Source: Dastarcus helophoroides
Lineage: Eukaryota > Arthropoda > Insecta > Coleoptera > Bothrideridae
Assembly (NCBI GenBank): GCA_028583605.1
Contig: CM053334.1
Location: 23,212,226 to 23,276,225, forward strand
DNA: 64,000 bases
Reading direction: 5' to 3'
The notes under the pieces were generated by a model that made no database searches, was not told where the DNA came from, and saw nothing but the letters and a program-made list of their open reading frames with translations. Position numbers and translations under genes: made by a program. Shown here in pieces: positions 47,705 through 58,937 of the stretch; position 1 is the stretch's first letter; each line of letters opens with the position of its first letter.

Positions 47705-48323
47705 CAAACTTCCCTATAGCGAATTCCAAAATCCTACAAAAATTCGCTATAGAGAGGTGTTCGTTATAGGGGAGGTCCATTAAAAATGTACCAATTACAT
47801 GTTAAATTTCATATTACACATTTATTTAAAAGCAGATAAACAAATCTATGTAGATAAATTAAATTTAATTAAAAAAATCTGTTATTTTCGTTTGAAGAGA
47901 GAATTTAGAAAATGTTTGCTCTTCAAAAAATACTTCCCACTTATTTAACGCATTTAACATAAGTTCAGGTGTGTTCTCAAACTCCCTTCATATTAGCAGG
48001 TAAACAATGTCATTAGCATGGGACATCCACAAAATTGAGTATTTAGTTATTTTGAACGAGAGTCAATTGTAAACGAATCAAACCTTGGAATGTCATTAGC
48101 ATAAGGTATTAAGAACTTTTATGAACGAAAGGTCCATTATTAAAACTAATTAAACCTTGAAAAATCTTGGTTCAAAAATCCGTTGCAAGGAGGTATCCTG
48201 TTCGTTAAGTGGAGGTAACATTATACGTGTAAGTTTGCTTAAAATGCTACGTTTCCTGAAAAAATTCGTTACTGTAGAAGGAATTCGGTACATGGAGGTT
48301 CGTTATAGGGAGGTTTTACTGTA
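47705..48323. mobile_element. Pogo/Tigger-like MITE, ~620 bp
   Basis: The right end GTTCGTTATAGGGAGGTTTT followed by ACTGTA is the inverse of the typical pogo/Tigger-type end TACAGTAAAACCTCCCTATA. The left end near 47705 is a degraded version (CAAACTTCCCTATAGCGAAT) followed by an inner inverted segment (ATTCGCTATAGAGAGGTGTT and CGTTATAGGGGAGG). TA follows the right end. No transposase is encoded. The 111-codon frame at 48157 runs through the terminal repeat and is not a gene. Confidence 0.7.
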
Positions 48324-49205
48324 TATACAAATCCAACGGACCGAAATAAACTGTTATTTTTTCATTTCTGTCACGGTTTTCATTCCAACAGAAATAACAG
48401 TTGTTTTGTGTTCCGTGTCAGTTCAGTTTCAGTTCGAAGCCCTAACATTTTTTAACCTTAATACCATGCGTCTGTATCTCATATTTTTTTAACAGGTTAA
48501 TTATGTTACTAACAAAATTCACAGTTGCAATGTCACTAAAACACAAAAAATATAATATCTCACGCATGCTAAAACTATCCTTATACGCTTCAAACTGTCG
48601 AGAATCGAGAAATTATTCAAATATATACAAATTTGGTATTTCTATTTCTAGCTAATGTATTGTTAGAAGAGATTTGATAACAGCGAATAATTTTCATATA
48701 GTTTAACCCTAATTTAGCCAATGTATTAAGGCAACCACTTAAAACACTTGTTTTCTTCATGAAAGCGAAAGCATATCCTTCCAAGGGTAACATTTTCATT
48801 CACTTATTATTAAGTTGGGACGATAAAGCATCGAGATTTGTTTCGTTGGGTATTTGACGTGCATTAGCGTTGTTTATTATGTTGTAAAGCTGTAGAATGT
48901 AAATGAAATATTTTCACCTGTGCTCGAAAGTGCTACGTTAAATATAGTAGGCTTTGATTAGAACAGAGATGATTGGTCGCGACAGTCTCGAGATCGGCTA
49001 ATGCACAAGATGATGCAGTGTTTGGCAGGTGCACCACGACGGCCAGGCTCAATTTTATTTATTCCTAATCGTTTAGCGCACGTTCGTTACTAGATGGACA
49101 GCTGGTTAGTTATTGGAAAGACGATCTAGATTCTAGAAGATTGTTCGCTTTTGAAAACATTTGTACACAAGTTTAGATGCAATTGTTTTTAAAATTATAA
49201 TCGAA
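48324..49205. other. Mostly unique sequence
   Basis: 48360-48455 (GGTTTTCATTCCAACAGAAA, ATAACAG…GTCAGTTCAGTTTCAG) resembles 41075-41140 and may be a dispersed repeat end. No gene is seen. Confidence 0.35.
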
Positions 49206-49209
49206 CATT

Positions 49210-49330
49210 TTGGTCAAACAAAACTTTTTGTTTGACCAATATATCAATATTCCATTAAACATTTATTTGGAAACATGTACAATCACATGTTAAGGTGTGA
49301 TCATACTTTTTGTTTGACCAATATATCAAT
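49210..49330. repeat. Small hairpin with a direct repeat
   Basis: TTGGTCAAACAAAA and its inverse at 49210-49239 form a 14-bp-stem hairpin with a 2-nt loop. The segment ACTTTTTGTTTGACCAATAT plus ATCAAT occurs at about 49223 and again at 49304. Confidence 0.75.
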
Positions 49331-49455
49331 GTTTATGTGTCTCAGCCATTTCAAAATCACTGTCTTTTTGCATATGACTGCCGCGTCCATCAACTTTCAA
49401 TATTGGGTCGTGGTAATTTTTCACGGGTCACGAGAGAACTGGTAAAATGTCCAAA

Positions 49456-49885
49456 TCTTTATATATAAAAATGGAAAGTGACTGATGTATATATCAACGC
49501 ACAGCCCAAATCGCTAACTCTAGGAACTCGAATTTTTGCACAGAGGTCCTTTTTGTAATGCAGGAGCATACTAAGAAAAAATTTTTGGAAATTCGACCTC
49601 TAAGGGGACCTAAAGGGGAGTTAAAAGTGCGCTCTGACAACTGTCAAAGTTATAGTTAACTCTATCTAAATTCGAATAGGTAGACAGTAAATTAATATTT
49701 TTGATGACAGAACGTTGACTATTGTTTGTCATTTTTGAACTGGTAACCGTTTTTGTTTAAATTCATCAGTTAAACTGATAAGTGACTGTGGATAAGTATC
49801 GACGAGGAAGTGGCGCACTAAATTGTCATTCCCATTATTGGAGATGACAGTGGGCAAATTTGCCCATGGAGACTTGAAATTTTGC
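49456..49885 (+). mobile_element. Helitron-like 5' end
   Basis: It starts A|TCTTTATATATAAAAATGG, continues GTGACTGATGTAT, CAACGCACAGCCCAAATCGC and CTAAGGGGACCTAAAGGGGA. This layout (TC start, TATATAAAAATG, then a query-like conserved leader) is familiar from abundant non-autonomous insect Helitron-like repeats. An Hp-A copy is inserted in it at 49897. The matching 3' end may be at 54313-54478. Confidence 0.5.
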
Positions 49886-49896
49886 AAAGAGCTTCC

Positions 49897-50115
49897 TAAA
49901 TTGAAATACAGAACTTATCCCCTGAAACCAAGAAAGGTTAAAAAACACAACAAACATTGTTTCAACAGCCAAGCTGCCATCTTCAGAGAGGTACTGCTTG
50001 GCTGTCAAAACGCGTTAGAGCAACGTTTGTTGTATTTGTTAATCTTTCTTGGTTTCAGGGGACAAGTTCTGTATTTCAATTTCTGAAGATAACCAAGGAC
50101 CAGACAGTTCCACCA
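49897..50115 (+). mobile_element. Hp-A element, both arms and tail, TSD AAGAGCTTC
   Basis: The left arm is AATTGAAATACAGAACTTAT … CATCTTCAGAGAGGTACTG. The right arm is GCTTGGCTGTCAAAACGCGT … CTGTATTTCAATTTCTGAAG. The tail is ATAACCAAGGACCAGACAGT and TCCACC. An 8-10-bp duplication (AGAGCTTC, plus ambiguous A) flanks it. Deletions remove ACGCGTTAG on the left and CTGAAGA on the right, so neither hammerhead is complete. Confidence 0.85.
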
Positions 50116-50499
50116 AAAGAGCTTCTTGTAATAGTTTCTCTTTTAAAATGAAGACAGGCGGATATTTTCGTAATTATTTGACATACAAATATAAGAATGA
50201 AATTTAAGGTTCGAAAATTTGAATAAAAAGCAAGACTTTTCAAAGTATTTTTCATAATTTAAAAAAATAGGGTAGGCACAAATTTTTAAAAATTGTTGAC
50301 AAAAAAACCTTATAAATTACATGACAATTTACAGATTTTTTAAAAACATTTTTATACGTCTTGAAAAATAATAAATCCTAGAAAGAATTGAAAATTTTCA
50401 GATACTTTTACAACTGGAATAATTCTAACTACAAAATTTTGATTTGCCCTTAAAATCTTTGCAACATTGAAAGTCTTGGTTGTCAAAAATCGTACTCTA

Positions 50500-50885
50500 A
50501 AGTTTAAACTTCTGATTCCTGGATTCTGGGTTGCCTTAAGTTTAGGCCAGCACTTAGGCCACCCTTTCCGGGCCCATTGTGCTATCCCCGTGATTGAGGA
50601 GTCCTTGGTCATTTACTCAGCCACCCAACCTTGTTGAGAAACTGAAGAACGTCCCTGGATGCGCCTCTATCAAACTGGCCACACTAGGCCAGAAGTCCCC
50701 CAGCGTGGATCCTTGGATTGATGCTAGTGCCGGGCAGTGACACATCACTGTGCTCGACACTCTCATCTTCTTCTAAACTACCCTCTGCAGTCTCGGGTCG
50801 TTTATAATTCCCATTCTGTGGAGGTGTTTGTTTAATCGACAGTGACCTGTCCATATCCCTACAAGTTTTCTGAGATTATTCCATG
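50500..50885 (-). pseudogene. LINE RNase H tail and 3' UTR remnant
   Basis: The minus strand reads LRKLVGIWTGHCRLNKHLHR, MGIINDPRLQRVV, one stop, then VMCHCPALASIQGSTLGDFW and PSVASLIEAHPGTFF. It ends with a stop at 50620-50618. TGHCRLNKHLHRMG, the C-HCPAL motif and the terminal helix are typical of RNase-H-tailed LINEs (Jockey/I/R1-like). The cysteine motif between these landmarks is frameshifted. The 3' UTR (GGGATAGCACAATGGGCCCG … CCAGAATCCAGGAATCAG) is shared with 9284-9455. Everything 5' of about 50885 is missing. Confidence 0.88.
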
Positions 50886-51490
50886 AGACTTCTAATTCCT
50901 ATCAAAATCTTTAAATAAAAGTAAAAATTGAAACTACGCTTTCAATTATAAAAAAAAGAATTAAAAAAATCGAGAAGCAGTATATCAAAATAAAAGTTGA
51001 AACTTCTAAAAAAATTGAAATTTAAAGCAGACATTTTGGGAAAGTAAAAGTAAACATTGAAAGTCTAAACTCAAATTTTTGAGAAACAGTAATAACAGAA
51101 AAGTCAATGTCTTTTGAAATATTTTTAAATTTTAGATTTCGAAAAAAGTAGAAATTTCGCGACTAAGACTTATTTCGGTTATCAAAATTATTACTGCTTG
51201 GGATCCTCGCTTGATTTGATCGGCCACTTGTGAGTGATAAACTAAAATGTAAAATAATCAAGTTTGAGTCTACTTTAACTTCAAATTTGGATTTTCTCTA
51301 CAATTTAATGATGTTTTTAAAAACCATTTTAATCTTCAAATACACACTTCTTTTTCAAAATTGCAAAACTTCATTTTTCTTAAACTTCATGCTTTCACTT
51401 TTTACTATCTTTTCTAAAAATTAAATTTTAAAGTCCCAATTCTGTTTTTTCTACAAATATTTATTTTCCAAGCAACTTCTTTTTATTTTT
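50886..51490. repeat. A-rich low-complexity DNA
   Basis: Degenerate AT-rich motifs fill the interval and no gene is seen. Confidence 0.45.
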
Positions 51491-51739
51491 TTGGTGGAAC
51501 GGACTGGTCCTTGGTTATCTTCAAAAACTGAAATACAAATATTGTCCCCTGAAACCAAGAGAGATTAAAAAACACAACAAAGGTTGCTCTAACGCAGTTT
51601 CGACAGCCAAGCTATCATCTTCAGAGAGATATTGACTGGTATCTCTCTGAAAATGTCAGCTTGGCTATCGAAACGCGTTAGAGCAACCTTTGTTGTGTTT
51701 TTTAATATTTTTGGTTTCAGAGGATAAAATTTCTATTTC
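51491..51739 (-). mobile_element. Hp-A element, best-preserved two-arm copy
   Basis: The tail (TTGGTGGAACGGACTGGTCC, TTGGTTATCTTC) is followed by the left arm (51525-51640), a short loop (TTGACTGGT) and the inverted right arm (51648-51739). The left arm has a complete minus-strand hammerhead core. The right arm has CTGAAAA, one base from CTGAAGA, and GAAAC. No clear target duplication was read. Confidence 0.85.
51586..51628 (-). ncRNA. Hammerhead-ribozyme-like motif with intact core (Hp-A)
   Basis: On the minus strand, stem I is CTCT with AGAG, four pairs. The core is CTGAAGA, with one extra U, then stem II GATAGC-TTG-GCTGTC (six pairs including one U-G), then GAAA. Stem III is A-C-(TGC)-G-T and the cleavage base is T. 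All conserved core bases are present. The departures from the textbook form are the extra U before stem II and the two-pair stem III. Very short stem III is known from hammerheads of Penelope-like elements. Confidence 0.6.
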
Positions 51740-51900
51740 ATGTTTTCAATGTAAACTAGTGGGCCAATAGACCGTTCACCATGAAAGCTAGACAAGCACA
51801 ACTTTTCTTGAAAAATGAAAAAATACAATTTTTTTTCGAAATTGTCAGTTTAAATTAGTCGCGATTTTTTTTTTCAAATTTTAACTCTTCCCAAAGTCTT

Positions 51901-51996
51901 TAGAGAGAAGATGATAGCTTGGCTGTCGAAAACGCGTTAGAGCAACCTCTGTTTTTTATTCTTTCTTGGTTTCAGGGAACAAGATTTGTATTTTAA
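51901..51996. mobile_element. Hp-A right-arm fragment
   Basis: It runs AGAGAGAAGATGATAGCTTG through GCTGTCGAAAACGCGTTAGA to TTTCAGGGAACAAGATTTGT and ATTTTAA. The core has lost CTGA, so it is not a complete hammerhead. Confidence 0.7.
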
Positions 51997-54103
51997 CTTC
52001 TTTTTATCCCAAAATGCATGTAAATCGTTACATTTCTTTCCAAAAATTATGTCTTCAATTAAAAAAGAATTTTGCATTTTAGGGATTTCAATTTTATTTT
52101 GAAATTTCATAGCTAAATTTTATTTTTTTTTCTCGAAATTTTGGGACTAAATTTTTTGATTTGTAAAGTCAAAGGTTGAGCAAAATCTATTTTAATATGA
52201 ACGAATGAATTTTAACACTTTTTTTTTGTAATTTTGAAAAAAGCGAAACTTGCAACATTTTTTGACAAGATGAAGATGCCAATTTTCAAAAGAAGTGAAG
52301 GTTAAGATCTCCAAAATATCAAAATAGTCGACATTTTAAAAAAACTCAAATTTAAAATAGTGACGAAATTTTCGAAAATTTAAAAAACATTCTTCTAAAA
52401 TTTAAAAAAGATCGGACTTAAAAAATTCGGAACCTTTGTTTTGAAACAAAAACGAAATTTTGGAAAAAAGTTAAATCCTTCAAAAATCTCAATACCTACC
52501 TTCAAATAAAAAAAACAAAGAGAAATCTGTAAAAAAATGTCAAAATTTTTAAAAAAGTCTAGATTAACAAACCTAAATCGAAAAAAAATTAATTTTTAAA
52601 ATAGTAGTAAATTCAAAAACGTCGAAACTTTAAAAAAATAAATTAAATTTGCCGAAAAATTCGACACTTCCAAAAAGTTGAAATTTTTATTAGGTCGAAG
52701 ATTTAAAAAGTTCAACTTTCGAAAAGCATTCCAAATTTTGAATTTAAACCAACATTAAAATAAAATCCAATGTTCTGAAAAAATAAAATTTAGAAAAACG
52801 AAATTTCCAAATATTCGAAATTTTCAAAACCAAATTTAAAAAAAGGTGATATTTAAATGAAAAATCTCAATACCTACCTTCAAATAAAAAAAACAAAGAG
52901 AAATCTATAAAAAAATGTCAAAATTTTCAAAAAAGTCTAGATTAACAAACCTAAATCGAAAAAAAATTAATTTTTAAAAAAGTAGTAAATTCAAAAACGT
53001 CGAAACTTTAAAAAAAGAAATTAAATTTGCTGAAAAATTCGACACTTCCAAAAAGTTGAAATTTTTATTAGGTCGAAGATTTAAAAAGTTCAACTTTCGA
53101 AAAGAATTCCAAATTTTGAATTTAAACCAACATTAAAATAAAATCCAATGTTCTGAAAAAATAAAATTTAGAAAAACGTAATTTCCAAATATTCGAAATT
53201 TTCAAAACCAAATTTAAAAAAAGGTGATATTTAAATGAAAACAATTGAGGATTTTTCGCATAAAATTTAGAAAAGTCAACATTTTGGAAAAAGTCAAAAT
53301 TTTTAGGAAAGTCGAAATTTGGAAACAAGTCAACAGTTTTTCAAAAAAGCGAAATTCAAAAAAGGAAGTCAAAATTTTAAAGAAAATCGAAAAAAATTTC
53401 AAAAAAGTCGTAACTTAAAAAAAAACTCAAAATCGTAAATAAACGAAATTTTCAAAAAAAAGTAAGAATTTTCAAAAGAAACCTCGAAATTTTTAAGAGT
53501 TAAAATTTTAAGGAAAAAAATTCTGGAATTTGAAGAGAGATCGAAATTATAAAAATGTAACCTCCAAAAATTAAAAATTTTTAAAATAGTTCCACTTTTG
53601 CTAAAATGTAAAATATTGACAAAAAATAGAATTGTAAAAAAGTTTACTTTCAAAAAAACTCGACAATTTTAAACAAAATAAAAGAAATTTTAAAAAGATG
53701 TCGAAATTATCAGAAAAATTAAGGTTTAAATAAGGGAAATTAAAAAAATTTTAATTATGAAAAGTGCAGAAATTTTGTAAAACAAAATTTTTGAAAAGGT
53801 CCCCAATTTTAAAAAGTTTAAATTTCATAAAAATTTGACAATTTTAAGAAATCTAAATTTTGAAAAGAAGTCAAAATTTTAAAATAAAAAGATCCAATCC
53901 TCCAATGACTTTGGCATTTTCAAAATAACGAAATTTTTAAAAAGTAGACATTTTCAAAGTCATATATAAAAAATGAAATGTTGAAATTTTCAAGTAAGTC
54001 AAGAAATTTTGAAAAAATTGATATTTTTGACAAAGTCGTAATGTGTTTAACATTACGAAAACCAGAGTTCTTGGACAAGGGCCTGTTGGTTCCTAGCTAC
54101 GCC
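51997..54103. repeat. A-rich low-complexity satellite
   Basis: Degenerate CGAAATTTTGAAAAAG-type units dominate. It is the strand-inverse of the T-rich type at 720-4640. The minus-strand phenylalanine-rich frames are shadows. Confidence 0.6.
52483..53238. repeat. Recent tandem duplication of 378 bp
   Basis: Both copies run from AAATCTCAATACCTACCTTC to GGTGATATTTAAATG and differ at only about eight positions. This is far more similar than neighbouring satellite units. Confidence 0.95.
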
Positions 54104-54115
54104 ACTGGGTTCCTT

Positions 54116-54300
54116 TTTTTTGGTGGAGCGGACTAGTCCTTGGTTATCTTCAAAAGTTAAAATACAAATCTTGTTCCCTGAAACCAAGATGTCCACCAAC
54201 CAAGTATCTCTCTGAAGATGATAGCTTGGCTATCGACCAGAGCTACCTCTGTTGTTAATCTGTCTTGGTTTCAGGGGATAAGATTTGTATTTTAATTTTT
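54116..54300 (-). mobile_element. Hp-A element with 12-bp TSD
   Basis: It starts T-run GGTGGAGCGGACTAGTCC and ends AGATTTGTATTTTAATTTTT. A perfect 12-bp duplication ACTGGGTTCCTT (54104-54115 and 54301-54312) flanks it, fixing both ends and showing that only one side carries the tail. The right arm has CTGAAGA and a good stem II, but GAAAC is lost. Confidence 0.88.
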
Positions 54301-54312
54301 ACTGGGTTCCTT

Positions 54313-54478
54313 GAAGACTATTTTAAATGCTTTCAAACAAATATTTTATCCAGAAGCATAGATAAATTTATCAGCGTCATATGATTTGACTTCGTCATTG
54401 ATACTTAATACTGCACTAAAGGCAATTATTCATTTAATTCCGAGGACGAAGTCGCAGGTAACAGCTAGTAAAAATATA
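54313..54478 (+). mobile_element. Helitron-like 3' end (…CTAG|T)
   Basis: The segment ends TTCCGAGGACGAAGTCGCAG, GTAACAGCTAG, followed by T. This ending is typical of insect Helitron-like non-autonomous repeats (terminal CTAG before T). The upstream hairpin is weak. It could pair with the 5' end at 49456, giving an interrupted 5-kb element, or be an independent fragment. Confidence 0.5.
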
Positions 54479-54559
54479 TACTACCTACCACCCACGACAT
54501 TATTTGAGGATTTAGATTTACAACTGAACGAAAAAACAGAGTTTTTAAATTTGTGAAAT

Positions 54560-55040
54560 TCATGCATCAATTTGTTTTGTTTCCGTGTTTTAATCTGTCT
54601 CTGGTTTTAAATGAAAGATAGTGCTGTCGATCAAACATACTTTTTCATTTATAAAATCAGTTTGGATAAACGTTATAAGTGTAGCAGTAAACGACCCTTT
54701 AGGAGGCAGCTACCTGTCAACTGTCACTCGTCCTTCGATATGTCATTATGTTTTGTTAACACTTTTTTTAAGAAATAAATTTGTTTTTTAATACATCCAT
54801 GTATTACTCGGCCATCGGGGGCTAAAAACCCCCCACATAAGACTAACCTAATCAGCTATGCACAGATTTAAAGAGTTCATGCAGATTGCAGAATGATATT
54901 TTGTTCAAATTCGTTGATAGGATCATGTGTGTATTTAGCTGCATAGTGAGTGTCCAGCTGAATGTATACTGAGCCTATCGCGTTAGACGCCAACGTTAGA
55001 CCATTACATTAAACGAATCTTATGAGCAAAGTTACGTTTA
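54560..55040 (+). repeat. Dispersed repeat copy 2, without minisatellite
   Basis: It shares ATAGTGCTGTCGATCAAACA, GCAGATTGCAGAATG and ATCGCGTTAGACGC-type segments in order with 25600-27000. It has about 150 bp of unrelated sequence (54680-54840) where copy 1 has a short stretch. That stretch includes a GGGGGCTAAAAACCCCC hairpin. Confidence 0.65.
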
Positions 55041-55752
55041 TAATTAAATCCTGCATTATTTTAACTTTTTTTATTATTGTTTTAGTCAGTTAGCACGCCT
55101 TATCCTCGCTGCTGCCATACGAAACGTTTGTGCTTTACCCTGTCAGCTAGGCATAAATTGAAAGTCTTACGTGCTGCACAAGAAGCCGCTGCACAATTTT
55201 TCATTATCGCATCAAATGTGAATAAATAACGGCCTTTCAGGCGGCAGTGTGAATTTGTAAAGAGGCTTGGCTGGTGCTGGCGTGTCGCGTTTGTGTATTT
55301 TGGGGCCCCGTCATTGGGTTTTAACAAGTGCTAAATATCTGTTAGAGTTATTCGTGTATTAGCGGGCGACATGCTATATTTTCCGCCGAGTGCTGAGTCG
55401 TCTCACCCCCTAATGCCGTGATATGAAATATATCTGTACTTAAGATGATAGCTTTTCTTAAATTCGTCGCCCGTTGTCGCCTTACAAAACTTAAATAAAT
55501 TATGTGTATTTTTATTTTCGTGTATGTGTAAATTTATCTGCTCTGAAATGTATAGCCACGATTTATTGTTTAGGGAAATAATACCATTTTTTTCTTTGTT
55601 TTACAAATTGCCGTGTTTGTTTGAGGGATTTGTTGCGCCTCAATTCAACCGTCTTGTACATATTTTGCATTAAACAGGGTACCTTAGTCACAATCTCACT
55701 AATTTTTGTCACATATTCGACCTATTAAAAACAGAAAATCAAAAAAATGTAT
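55041..55752. other. Mostly unique sequence
   Basis: Composition is moderately balanced with several CpG-containing words. The short minus-strand frame at 55100-55327 has no recognisable motif. Confidence 0.35.
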
Positions 55753-55851
55753 TTTTTTTGTGGAACGGACTGGTCCTTGGTTATCTTCAAAATTGAAATA
55801 CAAATCTTGTCCTCTGAAACTAAGAAATATTGAAAACACAATCTTTGTTGT
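55753..55851 (-). mobile_element. Hp-A truncated copy
   Basis: The tail (T-run GTGGAACGGACTGGTCCTTG) and one outer arm (AAATACAAATCTTGTCCTCT … ACACAATCTTTGTTG) are present. The hairpin interior and the other arm are missing. Confidence 0.7.
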
Positions 55852-58361
55852 AACAAACTGATGTGATAGAAATGGCAACGCCTGTGAACCGCCTTATGAA
55901 ATGTAGAAAAGTTTGCATCGCGAAGTACTTATGTGCAGACTCTGGAATATGCTAAACCTTTTTCTGAAATGGAAACCTTCGAAGCAGATGTTAGATTATA
56001 CCTAAGTATAGGCGCATCCAGAGACTAAATAGACTGAACGTTTCAATGTTGTCTCATGCGTACAGTTGAAGCTAAAATCCGGGGAAGTGGGGACGTGCAT
56101 CCCACTACTCTTTGATATGGTTGGATTAAGTAAAATTTATAAATACGAAACTTGCCGCGTAATGGTTCTAACGATTTAGATGAAACTTTAGAATTAGGGG
56201 CTTTTGGACCAATAGGATAATTTTTATAAGTGCTTTTTGGTAAAAGTTCAGGAGAACTATTTTCAAAGACATCTTGGTTTAATGGTAAAATAATTTTCTT
56301 TCAATAAGCGACGCTTGTGTACAATATTGTTAAGCCGGTGCTGTAAACAAGTCATGATTGCAGTGAAATGGCGACGCGCGCACGCCGATAATTGAATATT
56401 TATATATTTTATTTTTACCCACCCAAAGAATGAAACTCCTTATTTTCCTTCACTAATGTGTTCACTGAGGTTTCAACAATAATCCACAATACACTTCCCC
56501 ATATTTACAGCCCATTTTCTTTAAAAAAAGCCAATGTTATCTTCCCAAAGGTCTGTCAAATAATAAGAGGGCGTTGCGAGCTAGATGGAGCTAGGCTTTC
56601 GCCAGGCTTTCAACTGGCTCCACTGCTTACCGTGTTAGGTTCAGTCTATATAGTCTCTGGGCGCATCTCTTATTGTGATTCATTTAGTATGGAGTATCCC
56701 GTAAGCATTCAATATTTGCTAACTGATTAATGTTATTCGTTGTTGTATCACGTTCCATTTCTTTGTCGAAGTAAAGGGTATAATTTTGCAGGTATAAATC
56801 TTCTTTAAATTTTTTTTAAGTTCAGGTATCCTTACTATTTTTAACTATTTTAATAATAATAATTATTGTTCAGTCATTTTTAATTTTAAATAAGACAAAT
56901 AAATTTAAAAATATCATCATAATAGGACGTGTTTACTGGATCTTAGGTGTTCATTCCCTTACCTAACTGAACTATTTTGGGCGGGGCACACACCTTACCT
57001 ACAGTTAAATATCCAACTAATACTAAAAAAATTGGGCAGTTATGGGGACTGCCCACAGAAGTGAAAACTTAAAACTATGATAACATAAATTACAGGATAT
57101 TAATAAAAAATCTTTTCAATGTACTAATTTTTCGGATTATACGGATGTCATAGAATACGTTCTCTTTTCATTTAGCTTATTCTAGTCAGACTAAGAAATC
57201 CAAAGTAACTCGAGTGAAGAAGCACAAAAATCCTAAACAAAACGAGAAATACGATGGAAATTCAAGCAATTTAGTATATCTTCTATTCTTATTAGCCAGG
57301 TAATCCCACGATTAGAGCCACATGGATCAAAAGCTTCCGTGTCTTTTGGCCGCGACTGCGAAAAAATCCACTTGGCACCTCGACAAAACAGGTAGATCAG
57401 TACACGCGAAACTGCGCCATATTTTATTAAAATTAAGCCACACCGGTCAGATAAATTAATTCGTTATTGAAGCCACCGAGTCATTTGTCGCGTTACACTA
57501 AATATCATTACATCCAGTTGCTTCATTTATTACGATTTGTGTTTTCAATTTGGAATCGAAATTACACCAGAAATTACGTCCGCCGGACTTGTTCCAAATG
57601 ATATTTATTGCTTTCAAAACGTTTAAATTTATTCTCGACCGTTGCTCGGTTCGATATATGTGACCCCAAATTTAGTTAAAAATAAATGTGGTCCTACGGG
57701 AATCGTTTTGTAAATAACATTAATTATTGAAGCTGGCGTTAGTTTATGAGGAAACTGTTCAATTTTTAAATCCAATTTTTAAGAAATACTCGCTTTATTA
57801 GGAGACTTTCCAATTTAGTCGTCTACTCCCTTTAGGGCACATTAATGTCAAAAATAAATACATTCTGCAGATTAAGTTTATCACCATAATAGCGACGTGC
57901 CCCGGTATCGCCCGGGTGGACAATGGTTAGACTACAAATGTATGTAATTTACCTGAATAAGGTGCGACAAATGAGTCGTTCTCTGTAGTTTTATTTAGAG
58001 TAATTTTCGTATTTCGTACATTTTTAACTAGGACGGTCAGACTACCGGGCTGGTATTGTGTAAGGAGGGTCCAGAGGCCATTCTTCGAGAAATTGTAAAA
58101 AATCTACTATTAAATTTTTAATTTTTAAGCTTTTTCTGCTATTTTTGTCACAAAATAATTGCTTCAGTGACGTGTTCTCCATGAAGAAACGGTCCTTTAA
58201 AAGTCGTTTTTTGCGGCTTCAGTCGTTGTGGAAGGTTCGAATTTATCACAAATTCGGACCATATTCTGAAAATTTCAAGTTTTTTAGAAATCTTTTTATA
58301 TGTCAAAATATTAGTTTTTCTTTCTAATTAGTTTCAATTTTTTATCAACATTTAAGGTCAA
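55852..58361. other. Mostly unique sequence, no supported gene
   Basis: No periodicity until about 58080. The 90-codon frame at 56458-56730 has no motif I recognise. The flank of the next element starts at 58348. Confidence 0.35.
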
Positions 58362-58727
58362 TTCTTCATGGTAGACCCTTGTTGACCGGAAATATTATGT
58401 TTTTTTTCAATTTATTTAACATTTCTTCGGCCCAGTTTCGAAATATTTAAATTTTTATGGTTTGTTGACAATTTTGTAAACAGTTTTTGAAATGCGACTA
58501 CGTGATATTTAAATTTATTGAAAACGTCACTTCATGACAGTTCACAAATTAGGAAGTTATTTTATTTTACATAGAATAGGAATAATGAAAAATAGGAGAC
58601 CAAAAATTAGATATGGAAAAAATAAAAATTTTGTTTTTTTGATAAATTAGGAAAATTAGGAAGGGGTATTAGCCCTTGGAGTAGTTGTTTCTTGTTGATC
58701 GAGCTTCAAATATTTAAATTTTTAACA

Positions 58728-58785
58728 TAGTAAATTTTTAACACAGTAAATTTTTAACACAGTAAATTTTTAACACAGTAAATTG
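58728..58785. repeat. 18-bp tandem repeat in the Hp-B loop
   Basis: Three to four copies of TAGTAAATTTTTAACACA-type units occur. Confidence 0.85.
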
Positions 58786-58890
58786 ATGATGAAACGTCTA
58801 TTTATGTTAAAATTCTTTATTTTTCTTTTTTATATTTAAAAAAAAATTATTTTTAAGTATTTCTTCCTCATTGTTCTCTTTCCATGTTAT

Positions 58891-58937
58891 GCACTGCTGA
58901 CGAGCTCAAATGAGAACGAAACACCGATGTCCATTGC
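58891..58937 (+). ncRNA. Hammerhead-ribozyme motif (Hp-B)
   Basis: Stem I is GCACTG (58891-58896) with CATTGC (58932-58937), five of six pairs. The core CTGACGA (58897-58903) is perfect. Stem II is GCTC-loop-GAGAAC with one mismatch. GAAA is at 58918-58921. Stem III is AC-(ACCGAT)-GT, and C at 58931 is the cleavage base (GUC). There is no extra base before stem II. This is the closest to the textbook motif in the window, with the short stem III seen in Penelope-type hammerheads. Confidence 0.68.

Noticed and set aside
58781..58812. TTGATGA-T-GAAACGTC word in the Hp-B loop as a second hammerhead
   Set aside because: Stem II is absent (one base between the core boxes) and C3 is U; the motif at 58891 is the convincing one.
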